From Macrotis lagotis (lineage: Eukaryota; Chordata; Mammalia; Peramelemorphia; Peramelidae), in the NCBI RefSeq assembly GCF_037893015.1, contig NC_133658.1, forward strand, positions 16,856,566-16,920,565: a DNA stretch of 64,000 nucleotides. Direction: 5' to 3'. Position numbers and translations under genes: made by a program. The first letter of the stretch is position 1; each line of letters begins with the position of its first letter. Below are positions 20,748 to 31,947 of the stretch, in pieces. Below the pieces are notes generated by a model that saw only the letters and a list, made by a program, of their open reading frames with translations, made no database searches and was not told the DNA's origin.

Positions 20748-20893
20748 AGGGTAGCTGGGTGACTCAGTGGATAGAGCACCAAACCTGGAGACAGGAGGAC
20801 ATGAGTTCAAATCTAGCCTTAGACACTCAATACTTACTTAGCTGTGTGGCCTTGAATAGATCACTTAACCCATTGCCTTTCAAAAAACAAAAA
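20748..20893 (+). mobile_element. tRNA-derived SINE, short form
   Basis: GGTAGCTGGGTGACTCAGTG ... CCATTGCCTTTCAAAAAAC, bracketed by a 15-bp duplication with one mismatch, AAGACAACATAGCAC / AAGACAACATGGCAC. Confidence 0.95.
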
Positions 20894-20929
20894 AAGACAA
20901 CATGGCACCATGGAAAATAATGCTGGTTT

Positions 20930-21310
20930 AGGAGTCACAGAATCAGCTATAGAGGTAGAGAACTCAGAGGTCATTTATTCCAGCTTCTTCCTCTCATAGA
21001 GGAGGAAACTGAAACCCAAAAATATTATGGGACTTGCTCCCAGGCAATAATTATCTTGATTCAAACCCTGGCCCTGCAACTAACTCACTACTTGTGTGAA
21101 CTTGGGAAAGTTCCTCCATTCATGCATGGGATTGTAGATTTAGGACTGGAAGGGACTTTTAAAATTCATCTAGTTTTCAGCTGAAAAACTGAGGCCCAGA
21201 GAGATTAGTGAATATCTTGCCCAGGATCACCAGGTTAATAATTGTATGTGGTGGGATTTGAACTCAGGTCCATGGGTCTTTATCCATTATGCCATACTGT
21301 TTCAATATTT
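20930..21310 (+). mobile_element. MIR/THER fragments
   Basis: 20935-21115 holds GAGGTAGAGAACTCAGAGGT, GAGGAGGAAACTGAAACCC and CTTGTGTGAACTTGGGAAAG. 21125-21305 holds GGACTGGAAGGGACTTTTAA, AACTGAGGCCCAGAGAGATT and GTCTTTATCCATTATGCC. Confidence 0.65.
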
Positions 21311-21779
21311 CCTTCTTCTGTAAATGAATGGTTGATACTAAGTGGTCCTTGAGGTTCCATTGAAATCCAGGTCTACAGTTTCTGACCCCATGACCAGAAT
21401 TCAGATCCCAGCTCTGCTACCTACCACCTTTTTTACCACAAGTAGGGTAGGTAATGATGAAGCCTCAGGCCTAGCTTCAATTCCCTCATTTACACAGACA
21501 GTGTCCTTGACAGTGAGGAGGTTGCCTCAAAGATTCCTGAGGAGCACACTAAACATTCAATACAACCATCATTTGATTTTACTATCACTAAGGAAACTGA
21601 GCCTGGCTGGGGATTGGGCTATACAAGCCAGGCAAGGTAGATATTTTGAAACAATTTCATGGATAATTCTAAAATTTTGATTTTGATTCAATTCTCCATA
21701 TATTTTAAGCTAAAAAAATACAATAATCCTATAGTTGGAAGAGATCTCAGAAGAAAACTAGTTTGACACAAGTACCTCT

Positions 21780-22000
21780 ATTCAACATTTCAGAGAATAG
21801 TCATGATGATAGTAGTGATGATAACAATTACAATAGTGCTTTAAGGTTTATAGATCGTTTTACATATATCATCCTATTTGATCTACACAACAATTCCATG
21901 AGGTAGAAGTCATTATTCCCATTTTGTTGGTGAAGGAACTGAGTTAAGTGATTTGCCTAGGATTACACAGCTAGCAAGTGTCTGAGGAAGGATTTAAAGG
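21780..22000 (+). mobile_element. THER/MIR-type SINE
   Basis: GTGCTTTAAGGTTTATAGAT, ATCATCCTATTTGATCTACA, CAATTCCATGAGGTAGAAGT and GATTACACAGCTAGCAAGTG. Confidence 0.75.
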
Positions 22001-22024
22001 GAGAAGAAAGGGAATAGGCACATA

Positions 22025-22912
22025 CAGTACTAACTTTAGAAATATATCTCATTTGGTGCATACTCTTTGATCCAGCAATACTACTACTGGGTCTATACCC
22101 TGAAGAGATTAGGAAAAAGAGCAAAAATATCATTTGTACAAAATATATTCATAGCAGCCCTATTTGTGATGGCAAAGAATTGGAAATTAAGTGAACATCC
22201 TTCAATTGGGGAATGGCTTGATCAACTGCGGTATATGCATGTCTTAGAACACTATTGTTCTATTAGAAACCAGGAGGGATGGGAATTTAGGGAAACTTGG
22301 AGGGATTTGCATGAACTGATTCTGAGTGAGATGAGCAGAACCAGAAAAACACTGTATACCCTAACAGCAACATGGGGGTGGTGATCAACCTTAATGGATT
22401 TGCTCATTCCTTCAGTGCAACAACCAGGGACAATTTGGGGCTGTCTGCAATGAAGAATACCATCTGTATCCAGAGAAAGAAATGAGGAGTTTGAACAAAG
22501 ACCAAAGACTAGTACCTTAAATTTAGAAAAAAAAAAAAACATTATCAAGGGGTGGCTAGGTGACATAGTGGATAGAGCCCTGGCCCTGGAGTCAGAAGTA
22601 CCTGGGTTCAAATCCGGTCTCAGACACTTAAAAATTACCTAGCTGTGTGGCCTTGGGCAAACCATTTAACCTCGTTTGCCTTACCAAAAAAAAAAAAACC
22701 CTAAAAAAAAACCCATTATCTTATTGTGTAATCTTGCTATCTCTTATACTTTATTTTCCTTCCTTAAGGATATGATTTCTCTCTCATCACATTCAACTTA
22801 GATCAATGTATGCCATGGAAACATTGTAAAGACTACCTTCTGGTGGGGGGGAGAAGGAAGATTGAGAGAAAAAATTGTAAAATTCAAAATGAATAAAATA
22901 TTTCTAAAAAAA
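22025..22912 (+). mobile_element. L1 LINE 3' end (ORF2 C-terminus and 3' UTR)
   Basis: One frame gives IFIAALFVMAKNWKLSEHPS and, further on, HYCSIRNQEGWEF...SEMSRTRKTL, matching the extreme C-terminus of L1 ORF2p. The preceding 'LFDPA..LLG.YPE' stretch is in another frame, so a frameshift is present. The 3' UTR (GGGGACAATTTGGGG-type, GATCAATGTATGCCATGGAA) follows and is split by a SINE. It is 5'-truncated and inactive. Confidence 0.9.
22547..22713 (+). mobile_element. tRNA-derived SINE inside L1 3' UTR
   Basis: GGGGTGGCTAGGTGACATAG ... TTGCCTTACC and A-rich tail. The duplication CATTATC lies at 22540-22546 and 22714-22720; L1 sequence continues on both sides. Confidence 0.93.
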
Positions 22913-22962
22913 AAATATATATATATACATATATATATGTATATATATATATATATATATAG
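22911..22962. repeat. (TA)n microsatellite at L1 tail
   Basis: The L1 poly-A passes into interrupted TA/TATG units. Confidence 0.9.
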
Positions 22963-22974
22963 TAGACCATTTGA

Positions 22975-23130
22975 GTCAAGAAAGAGTCTACTAGTTTCAT
23001 TTTACAATTAAAGAAACTAAGGCAGGGAGGTTAAGGGACTTGCCCATTGTCACATGGCTGGTAAGCAGCTAAGGCAGAATTTAAAAGCAGGTCTTCCCAA
23101 CTCCAAGTCCAATGCTCATATTTCCTGCAC
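22975..23130 (+). mobile_element. MIR/THER fragment
   Basis: TTTTACAATTAAAGAAACTA, GTTAAGGGACTTGCCCATTG, CTTCCCAACTCCAAGTCCAA. Confidence 0.65.
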
Positions 23131-23144
23131 TTTCTAGTTGTCTC

Positions 23145-23350
23145 AGATATCATTCAGCCTCTGTATGAATCCTTCCAGAACACAGGAGGTCACTAGCTCC
23201 TGAGTCAGCCCTTGGACTGCTACTAGACTGTTGGACAGCTCTAAGTTGTTGGGGAGTTGTTCCTTAGATTAAACTTCATTCTGCCTCCTTCCAACATCCG
23301 CCCATTGCTTCTGAGTCTAATTCTTTTGGGAGTTTTCAGTCTCCCCAGCA
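23145..23350 (-). mobile_element. CR1/L3 LINE 3' fragment
   Basis: TGTTGGACAGCTCTAAGTTG and CTTCATTCTGCCTCCTTCCA, then CATCCGCCCATTGCTTCTGA: reverse complement of the CR1/L3 3' segment. Confidence 0.65.
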
Positions 23351-23835
23351 TAGGAGAGACAATGTCTTTTTGGAGTGGATCAGTGACATCATGGTGTGAT
23401 ATCTTGACTTCCCATGAATTGAATTTAATCCTCTGTCTCTTCCTGAGTCATCCAGTTCAATGACAAGAGTCAGTATGCCTGGTGATGGTCCAGGATGCAG
23501 TGGATGACCTCAGCAATTTCATGTCTGGCCAAGTTCTAAGCGCTCCACAGTCCCTATTTCACCTCATTGCCATTGGAACAAATAGTTTTCATTATGCCCA
23601 TTCTAATAGGGGGAGGACTTTACATATTTGGGGCTAACTCGCTGATGGATTTGAGGCCTGTCAGTTACCCTCAAACTGGTTTAACCCATCTGCCAAAATA
23701 GTTTTACCATAGTGTGGTTATTGTGGATTTTATAGCTTCTTGAAGCCACATACACCCCAGGATTCACAATACACTGGCTGACTTGATTAGTATTTTCAAC
23801 ATCCTTTATCTCCCTTGTTTTAATTCTTTAATATA

Positions 23836-24092
23836 CTGGGGCAACTGGGTGGTACAGTGGATAGAGCACTGGCCTTGGAGTCAGGAGGATGGGAGTTCAA
23901 ATCCAGCCTCTTTCTATCTGTGTGACTCCAGGCAAGTCATTTAACTCTGATTGCTTCTCATCCAGGGTCATCTCCAGTCATACTGATTCCTATCAGCACA
24001 GCCCTGCCTCACTCAAATCCGTTTCATCTGCTTGTCATGGTATCATCTCCCTGATATCATAGTCTTCTTTGAGAATGAAGGACAAACATCAG
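23836..24092 (+). mobile_element. tRNA-derived SINE, long form
   Basis: GGGGCAACTGGGTGGTACAG ... GGTCATCTCCAGTCATACTG ... TCTTTGAGAATGAAGGACAA. The imperfect duplication TTCTTTAATATA / TTCTTTATTATA lies at 23824-23835 and 24093-24104. Confidence 0.92.
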
Positions 24093-24284
24093 TTCTTTAT
24101 TATAAGGCATGGCTATCTGAGTAGGGGAAGAGGGAGGAATGTATTCAGAAATGAAGGCAGTATTAAAAAATATTAATTGAAATATTTTCATTCTGGAGTC
24201 CTAGAATTTCTATAACTCTAGAAAGGGTCTTAGAAATAGCCTGCTGTAAGGTCTCACTTTATGGATGAGGAATTTTGTTTTTGT

Positions 24285-24390
24285 TGTTGTTGCTCAGTTT
24301 CCTCATCTGTAAAATGAGCTGGAGAAAGTGATGCCTTGGTCAAGAAAACTCCAAATGGACTTATCATGACTAAAGACATCTGAGCAACAA
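24285..24390 (+). mobile_element. SINE 3' module fragment (plus copy of inverted pair)
   Basis: CAGTTTCCTCATCTGTAAAA, TGAGCTGGAGAAAGTGATGC, AAGAAAACTCCAAATGGACT and GAGCAACAAAA: the tail of the 'accccaaatggggtca' SINE type. Confidence 0.7.
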
Positions 24391-24397
24391 AAAAAAA

Positions 24398-24600
24398 AAT
24401 GCCATTAGTTGCATACAACTGTTTATGATTCCTTTGGGATTTCCCTGGCTAAGACATTGAAGTGTTTTATCATTTCCTTCTCTAGATCATTTTACAGATG
24501 AGGAAACTGAGACAAACAGAGTGTGCCCAGTCTAAGGCTAGATTAGATCTCAGGTCTTCCTGTCTCCAACCCCAGCACTCTATCCATCTCTACCTAACTG
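24398..24600 (-). mobile_element. SINE with accccaaatgggg module (minus copy of inverted pair)
   Basis: TTGCATACAACTGTTTATGA, TTTTACAGATGAGGAAACTG, CAGGTCTTCCTGTCTCCAAC and CTCTATCCA; the opposite orientation to the fragment eight bases to the left. Confidence 0.7.
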
Positions 24601-25374
24601 GTCCAAATGGGGAAATTGAAGCACTAAAAAAAGGGGGTCAGCCAGTCAGTGACAGAATAGGATCCAGGTCTCCTGACTTAGCAGGTTCAATGCTCTTTCC
24701 ACTCCCCCCCCAAAACATCTACCAATTGCAATCATTCACCAGGAAATTCCTTCTTCCTATGGCTGTAATTTTAACCCATATCCCTCACATCTCAGAGATC
24801 TTGATTTCATTAGGAACTTCCTCCCAACATGCCTCCAGAGGCTTCTTTTTGTGACATATTATGATCAATTTTCCCTTCCCCCAAATCATTTTCTTACTGG
24901 ATCTTGGGTAAGAGAATGTAGAAATCATAGCACTATTTGTGGCTTTTGGAATAAACTTCTCCTTATGTTTCTCTTTTGTTTTTACTTCTCCCCACAGCCT
25001 ACCTCTTCTCCTTGACCACTTCCCATACTCCTTTGGTCTCTTTATCATCTGAAAATTTTGCACTAATTTTAGAGTCACAATTCTTGACCTTTATAATGCC
25101 ATGGACACCATTGGCAATCTAGGGAAGTCTATGGACCCCTTCCCAGGGTCATATAGTATATAATTGAAGGCAATGCTAAATAATGTTAGAAATTGCTGAA
25201 AATAACAAGACATTTTTCCCTCACCAATTTCATGCCCCCCAAAAAAAATCTATTCACAGGTTCCTGGTCTGAAATTAAGAAATCCAATTTTAGCATAAAT
25301 ACTATCTATTGAGTAAAACAAGATCCATTTGTTTTCATCTCTATAGATTGCTCTTAACAAATTCATTATTAAGA

Positions 25375-25540
25375 GGGGAATGGACTCCCCTAGAAGGGCT
25401 GCCTCTCACTAAAGTTCCTCAAGCAGGGACTGGACAAACATTGTTGAATGTCTTGTCTAGATCTGGGTTATAATAAACAATCTTTTCTAGAGTCTGTTTC
25501 AACATTGCCATTCTGTTCTGTGATTCCAGAAACATAAGAT
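25375..25540 (+). mobile_element. CR1/L3 LINE 3' end
   Basis: GGAATGGACTCCCCTAGAAG, AGTTCCTCAAGCAGGGACTG, CTGTTCTGTGATTCC: degraded CR1/L3 terminus. Confidence 0.65.
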
Positions 25541-25748
25541 TCAACATTATAGGAATAGCGATGAAAAACCAGGGGTCTCATCCAATTTGTTCACTTTATA
25601 GATGAGTAAACTGATGTTCAGAGGTAGAACAACTTTACAGTTTAACAATTATTGGTCTCCAAGTTCCACCTTCTTTCCACTAAAGCAACCAAAAGAAAGA
25701 ACATATGTAAACCATTCTGTAAATCTTAAAAAAAAAACACCATAAATG

Positions 25749-25905
25749 GGGCAGCTAGGTAGCACAGTGAATAGAGCACTGGCTCTGGAGTCAGGAGGAC
25801 CTGAGTTCAAATCCAGCCTCAGACACTTAATAATTACCTAGCTGTGTGGCCTTGGGAAAGCCACTTAACCCCATTGCCTTGCAAATACTGGAAAGAAAGA
25901 AAGAC

Positions 25906-25972
<67 letters not shown>

Positions 25973-26072
25973 CAGAAAGAAAGAAAGAAAGACAGAAAGA
26001 AAGAAAGAAAGGAAGGAAGGAAGGAAGGAAGGAAGGAAGGAAGGAAGGAAGGAAGGAAGGAAGGAAAGACAG
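25749..26072 (+). mobile_element. tRNA-derived SINE with expanded GAAA/GGAA tail
   Basis: GGCAGCTAGGTAGCACAGTG ... CCATTGCCTTGCAAATACTG, then a 180-bp purine microsatellite. The duplication ACCATAAATG lies at 25739-25748 and 26073-26082, that is, outside the microsatellite, so the repeat belongs to the inserted SINE tail. Confidence 0.97.
25892..26068 (+). repeat. (GAAA)n(GGAA)n microsatellite
   Basis: GAAA units with occasional GACA interruptions change to pure GGAA near 26010. The Lys/Glu/Arg and Phe/Leu/Ser frames here are artefacts. Confidence 0.97.
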
Positions 26073-26171
26073 ACCATAAATGTCAGTTATTGCTATTATG
26101 TTGAATAACACATTAAACATGACTTTGGGGTTTCATAGGATAGTCGATATGGTAAGAATATTAGTTGTAGA

Positions 26172-26325
26172 GGCAGCTAAGTGGTGCAATGGATAGCACA
26201 CTAGTCCTGGAGTTAGGGGGACCTGAGTTCAAATCCAACCTCAGACATTTAATAATTGCCTAGTTGTGTGACCTTGGGCAAGTCACTTAACCCAATGCCT
26301 TAAATAAATAAAAAAAATTGAAAAT
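26172..26325 (+). mobile_element. tRNA-derived SINE, short form
   Basis: GGCAGCTAAGTGGTGCAATG ... CCAATGCCTTAAATAAATA, with a perfect 15-bp duplication AATATTAGTTGTAGA (26157-26171 and 26326-26340). Confidence 0.97.
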
Positions 26326-26340
26326 AATATTAGTTGTAGA

Positions 26341-26690
26341 ACAAGAAGACCTGGATTCAAATCCTGCCTTTAATGTTTACTGTCTATCTACTCTGGGCCA
26401 ACACATTCAAACTTTCTGTCTCCCCCCCCACCTAAATAGGGGGGGGGGGTGCATTAGATACCCCTACAGGCCCATCTCTATCGAAGGCTGTGATCCTTTA
26501 AGATTTGTTCTATTTGACCTCAAGGGCACAAATGAGGAAAAATAAATGTTTAGGCTGGAAGCTTGGAAAAACTACCTAACCATTACAAGTAAGTGGGATA
26601 AGATTACTACTCAGAGATGCTGTTTAGGGGATTATAGGTACTAGTCCTCTGGGGTCCCTCCCAGCTCTGAGTTGTTAGACCACTTTTCCC
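26341..26690 (+). mobile_element. MIR fragment and unassigned DNA
   Basis: GAAGACCTGGATTCAAATCC at the left and CCTCTGGGGTCCCTCCCAGC near 26645 look like parts of a MIR. A CCCCCCCC ... GGGGGGGGGG pair lies at 26423-26449. Confidence 0.45.
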
Positions 26691-26850
26691 CATACTATCT
26701 TCCATGGAATTTTGGCATTACAGGTGATATAAAAGGCTCAATGTTAGTGATATTTTTTCTCTATAAATAACTTTTTAATTAAGCATACATAAAAATACTT
26801 TGCATACATGGACATTTTTTCAGTATAATATAGGCAAAATCTTGTATTTC

Positions 26851-26852
<2 letters not shown>

Positions 26853-26884
<32 letters not shown>
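26853..26884 (+). repeat. (CA)n microsatellite
   Basis: Sixteen AC/CA units. Confidence 0.95.
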
Positions 26885-26886
<2 letters not shown>

Positions 26887-27700
26887 TATCATAAAGGCGT
26901 CTCATGTCCAGGTCCCCAAAACTAGTATTTATAGGTTCTTCCTCTCTATAATTTCAAGCCCCAAAGTACTCAGTGGCCAGATTACTTGGGAAGCCTTGAT
27001 ACCAACCAAGTTCCCTTGGGAAGAGTGGTTTTCTTTAATCTTCCTCAATAATCTATAATGGAACCTCTGGCAATCTGATAAACCTGGTTCACTGGAATAA
27101 TCCACAGCCCATTGTGGTCTATTTATAGTTTTCCAAAAAGCTTTTATGATTGGGTTGCCTTTAATACTATATAATTAGAATTGCAAGTCCTTATTCCATA
27201 ATAATACCCTTCCATTTTAATGTAGAATAAATTGAAGTTGTTTCTATGAAGATTTCTAAGTGTACTAACAAAAAACATGTTTAGCTTAAATCCACTTTAA
27301 AATTGATCATTTTTTGAAATTCATAATGGAGCACATTCATGTTAGCGTTTCCTTTTTGATGCCAATTTCACCTTGTTTCTGATTCCATAACTGTTAGATT
27401 TTGCCTTTAGAATCCACATTCTGGACAAATTCAGGGCTTAGGACCATAGAGTTTTGAAGCCAGAAGGGACCTTAAAGGTCATTTGTCCCTATGCACTCTA
27501 ATTTTATAGAAGAGGTAGAAAAGACTCAGAGCAATTAGATGATGTGAGTGGGGGGGGGGGGGTATAAGATTTGCCTACATTATCCTGAAAAATGTCCATG
27601 TGTACAAAGTATTTTTGGTGTATACTTAATCAAAAAGTTATTTAGAGAGAAAAAAGATGGCAAAGATGAAAAGTAGCTGCATACATGTTCAGGTATAGAT
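26885..27700. other. Intronic DNA with a THER-like piece
   Basis: 27445-27540 reads GGACCATAGAGTTTTGAAGC, GAAGGGACCTTAAAGGTCAT: a THER/MIR-type head. A G-run lies at 27550-27562. The rest is unassigned. Confidence 0.4.
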
Positions 27701-27702
27701 AT

Positions 27703-27728
27703 GGAGAGAGAGAGACAGAGACAGAGAC

Positions 27729-27786
<58 letters not shown>
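27703..27786 (+). repeat. (GA)n microsatellite with GACA interruptions
   Basis: GAGA with four GACA units at its left, then a pure GA run. Confidence 0.95.
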
Positions 27787-27787
<1 letters not shown>

Positions 27788-28990
27788 CTAAATAGCCTCT
27801 GAATTCTGCTACAGTTCTGAGGTCTCTTGCAGTTCTGAGGTGTTTCCATAAAATTCATCTGTCCATCTGAACAGTTCAGTAAAGCCAGTCATTAAGATGC
27901 TTAAGGTGTGAAGAAGCTGAGTGCCCACATTTTGATTTCAAGGTCTGGTTGTCATGGTGATAGAGATGATCAGGGTGGGAATAGGTAGGAAAATGCTCAA
28001 AAGCATTGGGAAAGAAATTCCTGTTTTCTCTATACTAGAAGCTTTTGTAGTGAGGTTTACATGTATACTAAATAAAATCAATTCTTACCTCCAACATTTG
28101 TGCCATTAAGAAATCACTGTTTGTGACCTTCTACTCTATGACCTTCATTTATGTCAGAATTGGCCTTTGAAAGTCTTTTCCAGCTATGGAATTCTGACCC
28201 AGTCATTTTAAGATTCCATTTTAGACCTCCTTTTTCTGATAAGATCATATCTTGAGAACCCAGACTGTGGGTGACCTCCAGGTGGACATAGGCTGGTCAA
28301 ATTTAGAGACCTGGGCCATGCAGGAATCATAATAATTTGGTCTAAGAAAAGCTCGATGACTGCTCAGCACTGGCTCATGGACCCCTAGGTAACTCCACAG
28401 AGATCCTCCTACAAGCTATTGGAAAATCTTCTACAGAATGTGGAATCAGGTGGAATAATCAGTTATCCATGTTTCAAAAGCTAATTAAATAGGGGCCCCT
28501 GCAGGAACAGCTGCCCTGCTAGCTGGTGGCCTCCATCCCTAATCCCCTACTCCAGGCCTCTTGGCACTTATCCAGGTGCCAGACCATCCTGGTCTGCTCT
28601 TTCCCCCAACCTTCCAGTCAATTTCCCCCAATCCTCACTCCTACAAAAGAGGACCCAGAATCTCCATAGCATTCTGACCTTTAGGCTCACTGTCCCAGAT
28701 CTCTCTAGAACCCTACACGCACAGTTTAAATGAGCAGCAAGCCAACAAATACAATTTCTCAGGTCAGATGAATAACTTCTCCCAGATTTTTGCACCATAT
28801 CTTGAGGTTACCTAGGACTTAACCATTTATACTGCTATTATGCCTTCCATATACCTGAGCACTGCCATTTCATCTCTGGATATACCCTAAAGACACTGGG
28901 GTCTTGCCATCTGCACCTCCACCCTTCAGATTCCAAGTCTTTCCTTCCACCCTGAAGTTGACCCTCTTCTGCATTCTTTAACATTTAGAT
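27787..28990. other. Intronic DNA, mostly unassigned
   Basis: No coding exon is recognised. 28880-28990 looks like the L2 3' sequence that is interrupted by the next SINE and resumes at about 29176. Confidence 0.4.
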
Positions 28991-29001
28991 ATGAACTTCT
29001 T

Positions 29002-29165
29002 TTTTTTAGTTTTTGCAAGGCAAAACCCCTTGCAAGGCAAGGGGTTAAGTGGCTTACCCAAGGCCACACAGATAGGTAATTATTAAGTATCTGAGGCTAG
29101 ATTTGAACTCAGGTACTCTTGACTCCAGGGCCAGTGCTCTATCCACTGCACCACCTAGCCACCCC
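29002..29165 (-). mobile_element. tRNA-derived SINE, short form
   Basis: Poly-T, TTTTTGCAAGGCAAAACCCC with an extra CTTGCAAGGCAAGGGGTTAA, then the body to CCACCTAGCCACCCC. The duplication TGAACTTCTT lies at 28992-29001 and 29166-29175. It interrupts an L2-like end. Confidence 0.95.
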
Positions 29166-29175
29166 TGAACTTCTT

Positions 29176-29860
29176 GAGAGTAGAGAATGTCTGGTTTTCT
29201 GCTTATACCCTCATATAGCAAGTGTTTACATCTTTAATTATTTAATTTATAATAATTTTGATATTTTAGAATAATTTTCATTCTCTCAGCCCTCCACAAT
29301 GGCCTCCTCCCATGGCATCAGTATGACACAGACTTGACCCTGAATTTTCCATTGTTGTGTCAGTAGCATGAATCCTGCCATACCCCACCTTGTTGACAAG
29401 GGTTTTAGCATGGTCCCGGAGCAATCTCCTGGCTTCTTTCCAAGGCCCTGCCTGGTTAAAACACAGAAAGGTTCATCACCAAAAGGTCAGTCACATGGAG
29501 ATGAATTATTTGGCCATCACAACCCAAAGAGCAAAGAAAAATACAAATGGAGCTCAATCTCATGCAAAGGGGCACCATTCTACTTCTTCAGTGTTAGAGG
29601 CAGAGAATAGAAGAAGAGAATTCTAAGAATCAGACCAGTCACTTTCAGACCCTGTAAAATATTACTCCTTTTAACTTAGCTCTTAACTCATTGTTAACTG
29701 ACACCTTTATCATATGGAAATGCCACTGGAGAAACTGAAGCATATCAGTCTTGATATTTTAATGCAAGAAGAAGGGAACAACTACTGGACAGGTACAAGA
29801 TGAGAATCAGAATAAGGCTTTTATCTCCTGGCAGAAACCCCAATTCAGATATTATCTGGG
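29176..29860. other. Intronic DNA, mostly unassigned
   Basis: The start resembles an L2 end (CTTGAGAGTAGAGAATGTCT). The remainder has no recognised family; the open frames at 29368-29626 have no resemblance I can name. Confidence 0.4.
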
Positions 29861-29985
29861 TCCTTCTGGACAAATCATGTCACCTCTCCCAGTCTGTTTC
29901 CTCATCTGTAAAATAAGGGAATTGGACCTGATGACCTCTACATCCACTTTCAGCTCTACATCTAGGATCTTATGATCATTTTCTT
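29815..29985 (+). mobile_element. MIR-type SINE
   Basis: GTTTCCTCATCTGTAAAATA, GGACCTGATGACCTCTACAT, CAGCTCTACATCTAGGATCT. Confidence 0.75.
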
Positions 29986-30322
29986 TTGAATGCTCTCAGT
30001 GACTCTCTATGGTTCTAAATGATAGATGAGGTACCAGGCTACCCAAGCAAAAGGAGTTTCCCTACCCAATATTCCTGGCTTCCTACTAAATGATAAGCTC
30101 CAGTAAGTCATGGCTCTCCTAAGGTCTAACAAAGTATGCTATTTATAGAAAGCACTTAAGAATTTGCTGAATGGATAAATAGATAAATGAAGAAATGAAA
30201 AAAAAAAGAATGTGATTTTTTTTAAAAAAAAGAACCCAAACTAAGCAAGTCATGTAATTTCTGTTCCTCTCAACTATAAAATGGCAATGATAATATGAAT
30301 TTCTCAAGACTGTTATGAGGGA

Positions 30323-30499
30323 GGGGTGGCTAGGTGGCGTAGTAGATAAAGCACCAGCCCTGGAGTCAGGAGTACCTGGGTTCAAATCTGGTCTCAGACA
30401 CTTAATAATTACCTAGCTGTGTGGCCTTGGGCAAGCCACTTAACCCCATTAGCCTTGCAAAAAAAAAAAAAAAAACTAAAAAAAAATTTTTTAAAAGAC
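30323..30499 (+). mobile_element. tRNA-derived SINE, short form
   Basis: GGGTGGCTAGGTGGCGTAGT ... TAGCCTTGCAAAAAAAA. The duplication TTATGAGGGA lies at 30313-30322 and 30500-30509. Confidence 0.95.
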
Positions 30500-31139
30500 T
30501 TATGAGGGACATATAGTTAAGACCATATAACTGTTGCCTATTATTATTATTAATTCTCAGATGCACAGAATCATCAGAAGAAGCCAGGTATTAAATAGAT
30601 GGGTCTTTGATTCAGAGAGGAATTCAAGGTGATTAAAAGCACTTTAGTTTCCTAAAAACAATTCAGTCCACCTTCCTCCTCCTCCTCTTCAGTTCTGACT
30701 TAAGTTCTTTGTTCATCATAGATACATTTATGTGTCTATATATAGATAGATATCACAATTCATGTGTGCAGATACATATATAGACATAACTTTATACATT
30801 TACATATCTGTATAGGCACATGTGTTTACCTACGTTGTATGTGTGTGTGTATGTGTGTGTAGACTGCTAGATCAGCTCTAGACAACACCTATCTAATTGT
30901 AATGTGAACAATAGTCATTCTTCATCCATTTGGTTTCCCTGTATGGATAGTCAGACCCAGTTTTGTGTATGATTATGAGTACATTTTGCTATGTTGTGTG
31001 GTTTGCTGCAGTCATCATATCAATCACAAGCAATGGGGTCTGGAGGATGACATCAGCTAGATATAAAATCCTTCTTCCATTTGTTTGAATTCTTCACTGG
31101 ACATTCCCTATAATAGTAGTAAATACCTTCAGTGAGCAA

Positions 31140-31405
31140 CCAAGGGACACAATTGATAAAACACCAGACTTTGACTCAGGAAGATCTGAGTTCGAATCTG
31201 ATCTCAGACCCATACTAGTTGTGTGACCCTGGGCAAGTCATTTAATGTCCACTTGCTTCAGTTTTCTCATCTGTAAAATTCAGGTAATAATAACACCCAC
31301 TTCACAGGACTGCTATGAGGATCAAATAAGATAATTGTAAAGCATGCAGTACAGTATCTGACACATGGAAAGAATTATATAAATGTTCATTATTATCATT
31401 AGCAG
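31140..31405 (+). mobile_element. MIR-type SINE, near full length
   Basis: AAGATCTGAGTTCGAATCTG, GTGTGACCCTGGGCAAGTCA, TTTTCTCATCTGTAAAATTC, ACTGCTATGAGGATCAAATA and GTTCATTATTATCATT in order. Confidence 0.85.
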
Positions 31406-31469
31406 CATATAGTTCCTTATTTTATGCCTCTCTTGAGAATAATAATGAAAATGGTAAAAATGTTGATGT

Positions 31470-31600
31470 TTGGGACAACCAGGCAACAACAGGAGTCAGG
31501 AGAAAATGAGTTCAAATATTGGTTTAAACTTCCTATGTACTAGTTGTGTGACCTTGAGCAAGTCACTTAATCCCTTTGGTCCATTAAAATAAAAGAAATG
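31470..31600 (+). mobile_element. MIR/tRNA-SINE fragment
   Basis: CAGGAGTCAGGAGAAAATGA ... GTTGTGTGACCTTGAGCAAG. Confidence 0.65.
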
Positions 31601-31659
31601 TTTAAAATCTTTAAAATTTTTTAAATCTCTTTTTAAAAAAAAAGAAATCATGTTTGAAA

Positions 31660-31855
31660 TATCATAGGATCATAGACTTTGACCTGAAAGAGTCCCCAGA
31701 GGGAATCTAATCCAATACCTTTATGTTTCAGATGAGAATACTGAGATCCTGAGAGCCAAAGTGATTTAACCAAGTTCATTCAGCTATTAAGTGACAGAAC
31801 AAAATGTGAATTCAGGTCCCCTGACTCCACAACCAGCCCATGTCCACTGCACACT
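31660..31855 (+). mobile_element. THER/MIR-type SINE
   Basis: ATAGGATCATAGACTTTGAC, TTTCAGATGAGAATACTGAG, GGTCCCCTGACTCCACAACC. Confidence 0.65.
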
Positions 31856-31901
31856 ATGTTCCAAGTAACTATAACATAAAAAATCTCATAAATATATTCA
31901 G

Positions 31902-31903
<2 letters not shown>

Positions 31904-31946
<43 letters not shown>
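31904..31946 (+). repeat. (CA)n microsatellite
   Basis: About 21 CA units. Confidence 0.95.

Positions 31947-31947
<1 letters not shown>

Noticed and set aside
22067-22384. 105-codon frame resembling a novel protein
   Set aside because: The residues IAALFVMAKNWKL and SEMSRTRKTLY identify it as the C-terminus of L1 ORF2p in a truncated L1.
29368-29626. Two overlapping 78-80-codon frames in a repeat-poor stretch
   Set aside because: No recognisable domain or conserved motif, no splice sites in agreement, and the length is within chance expectation.
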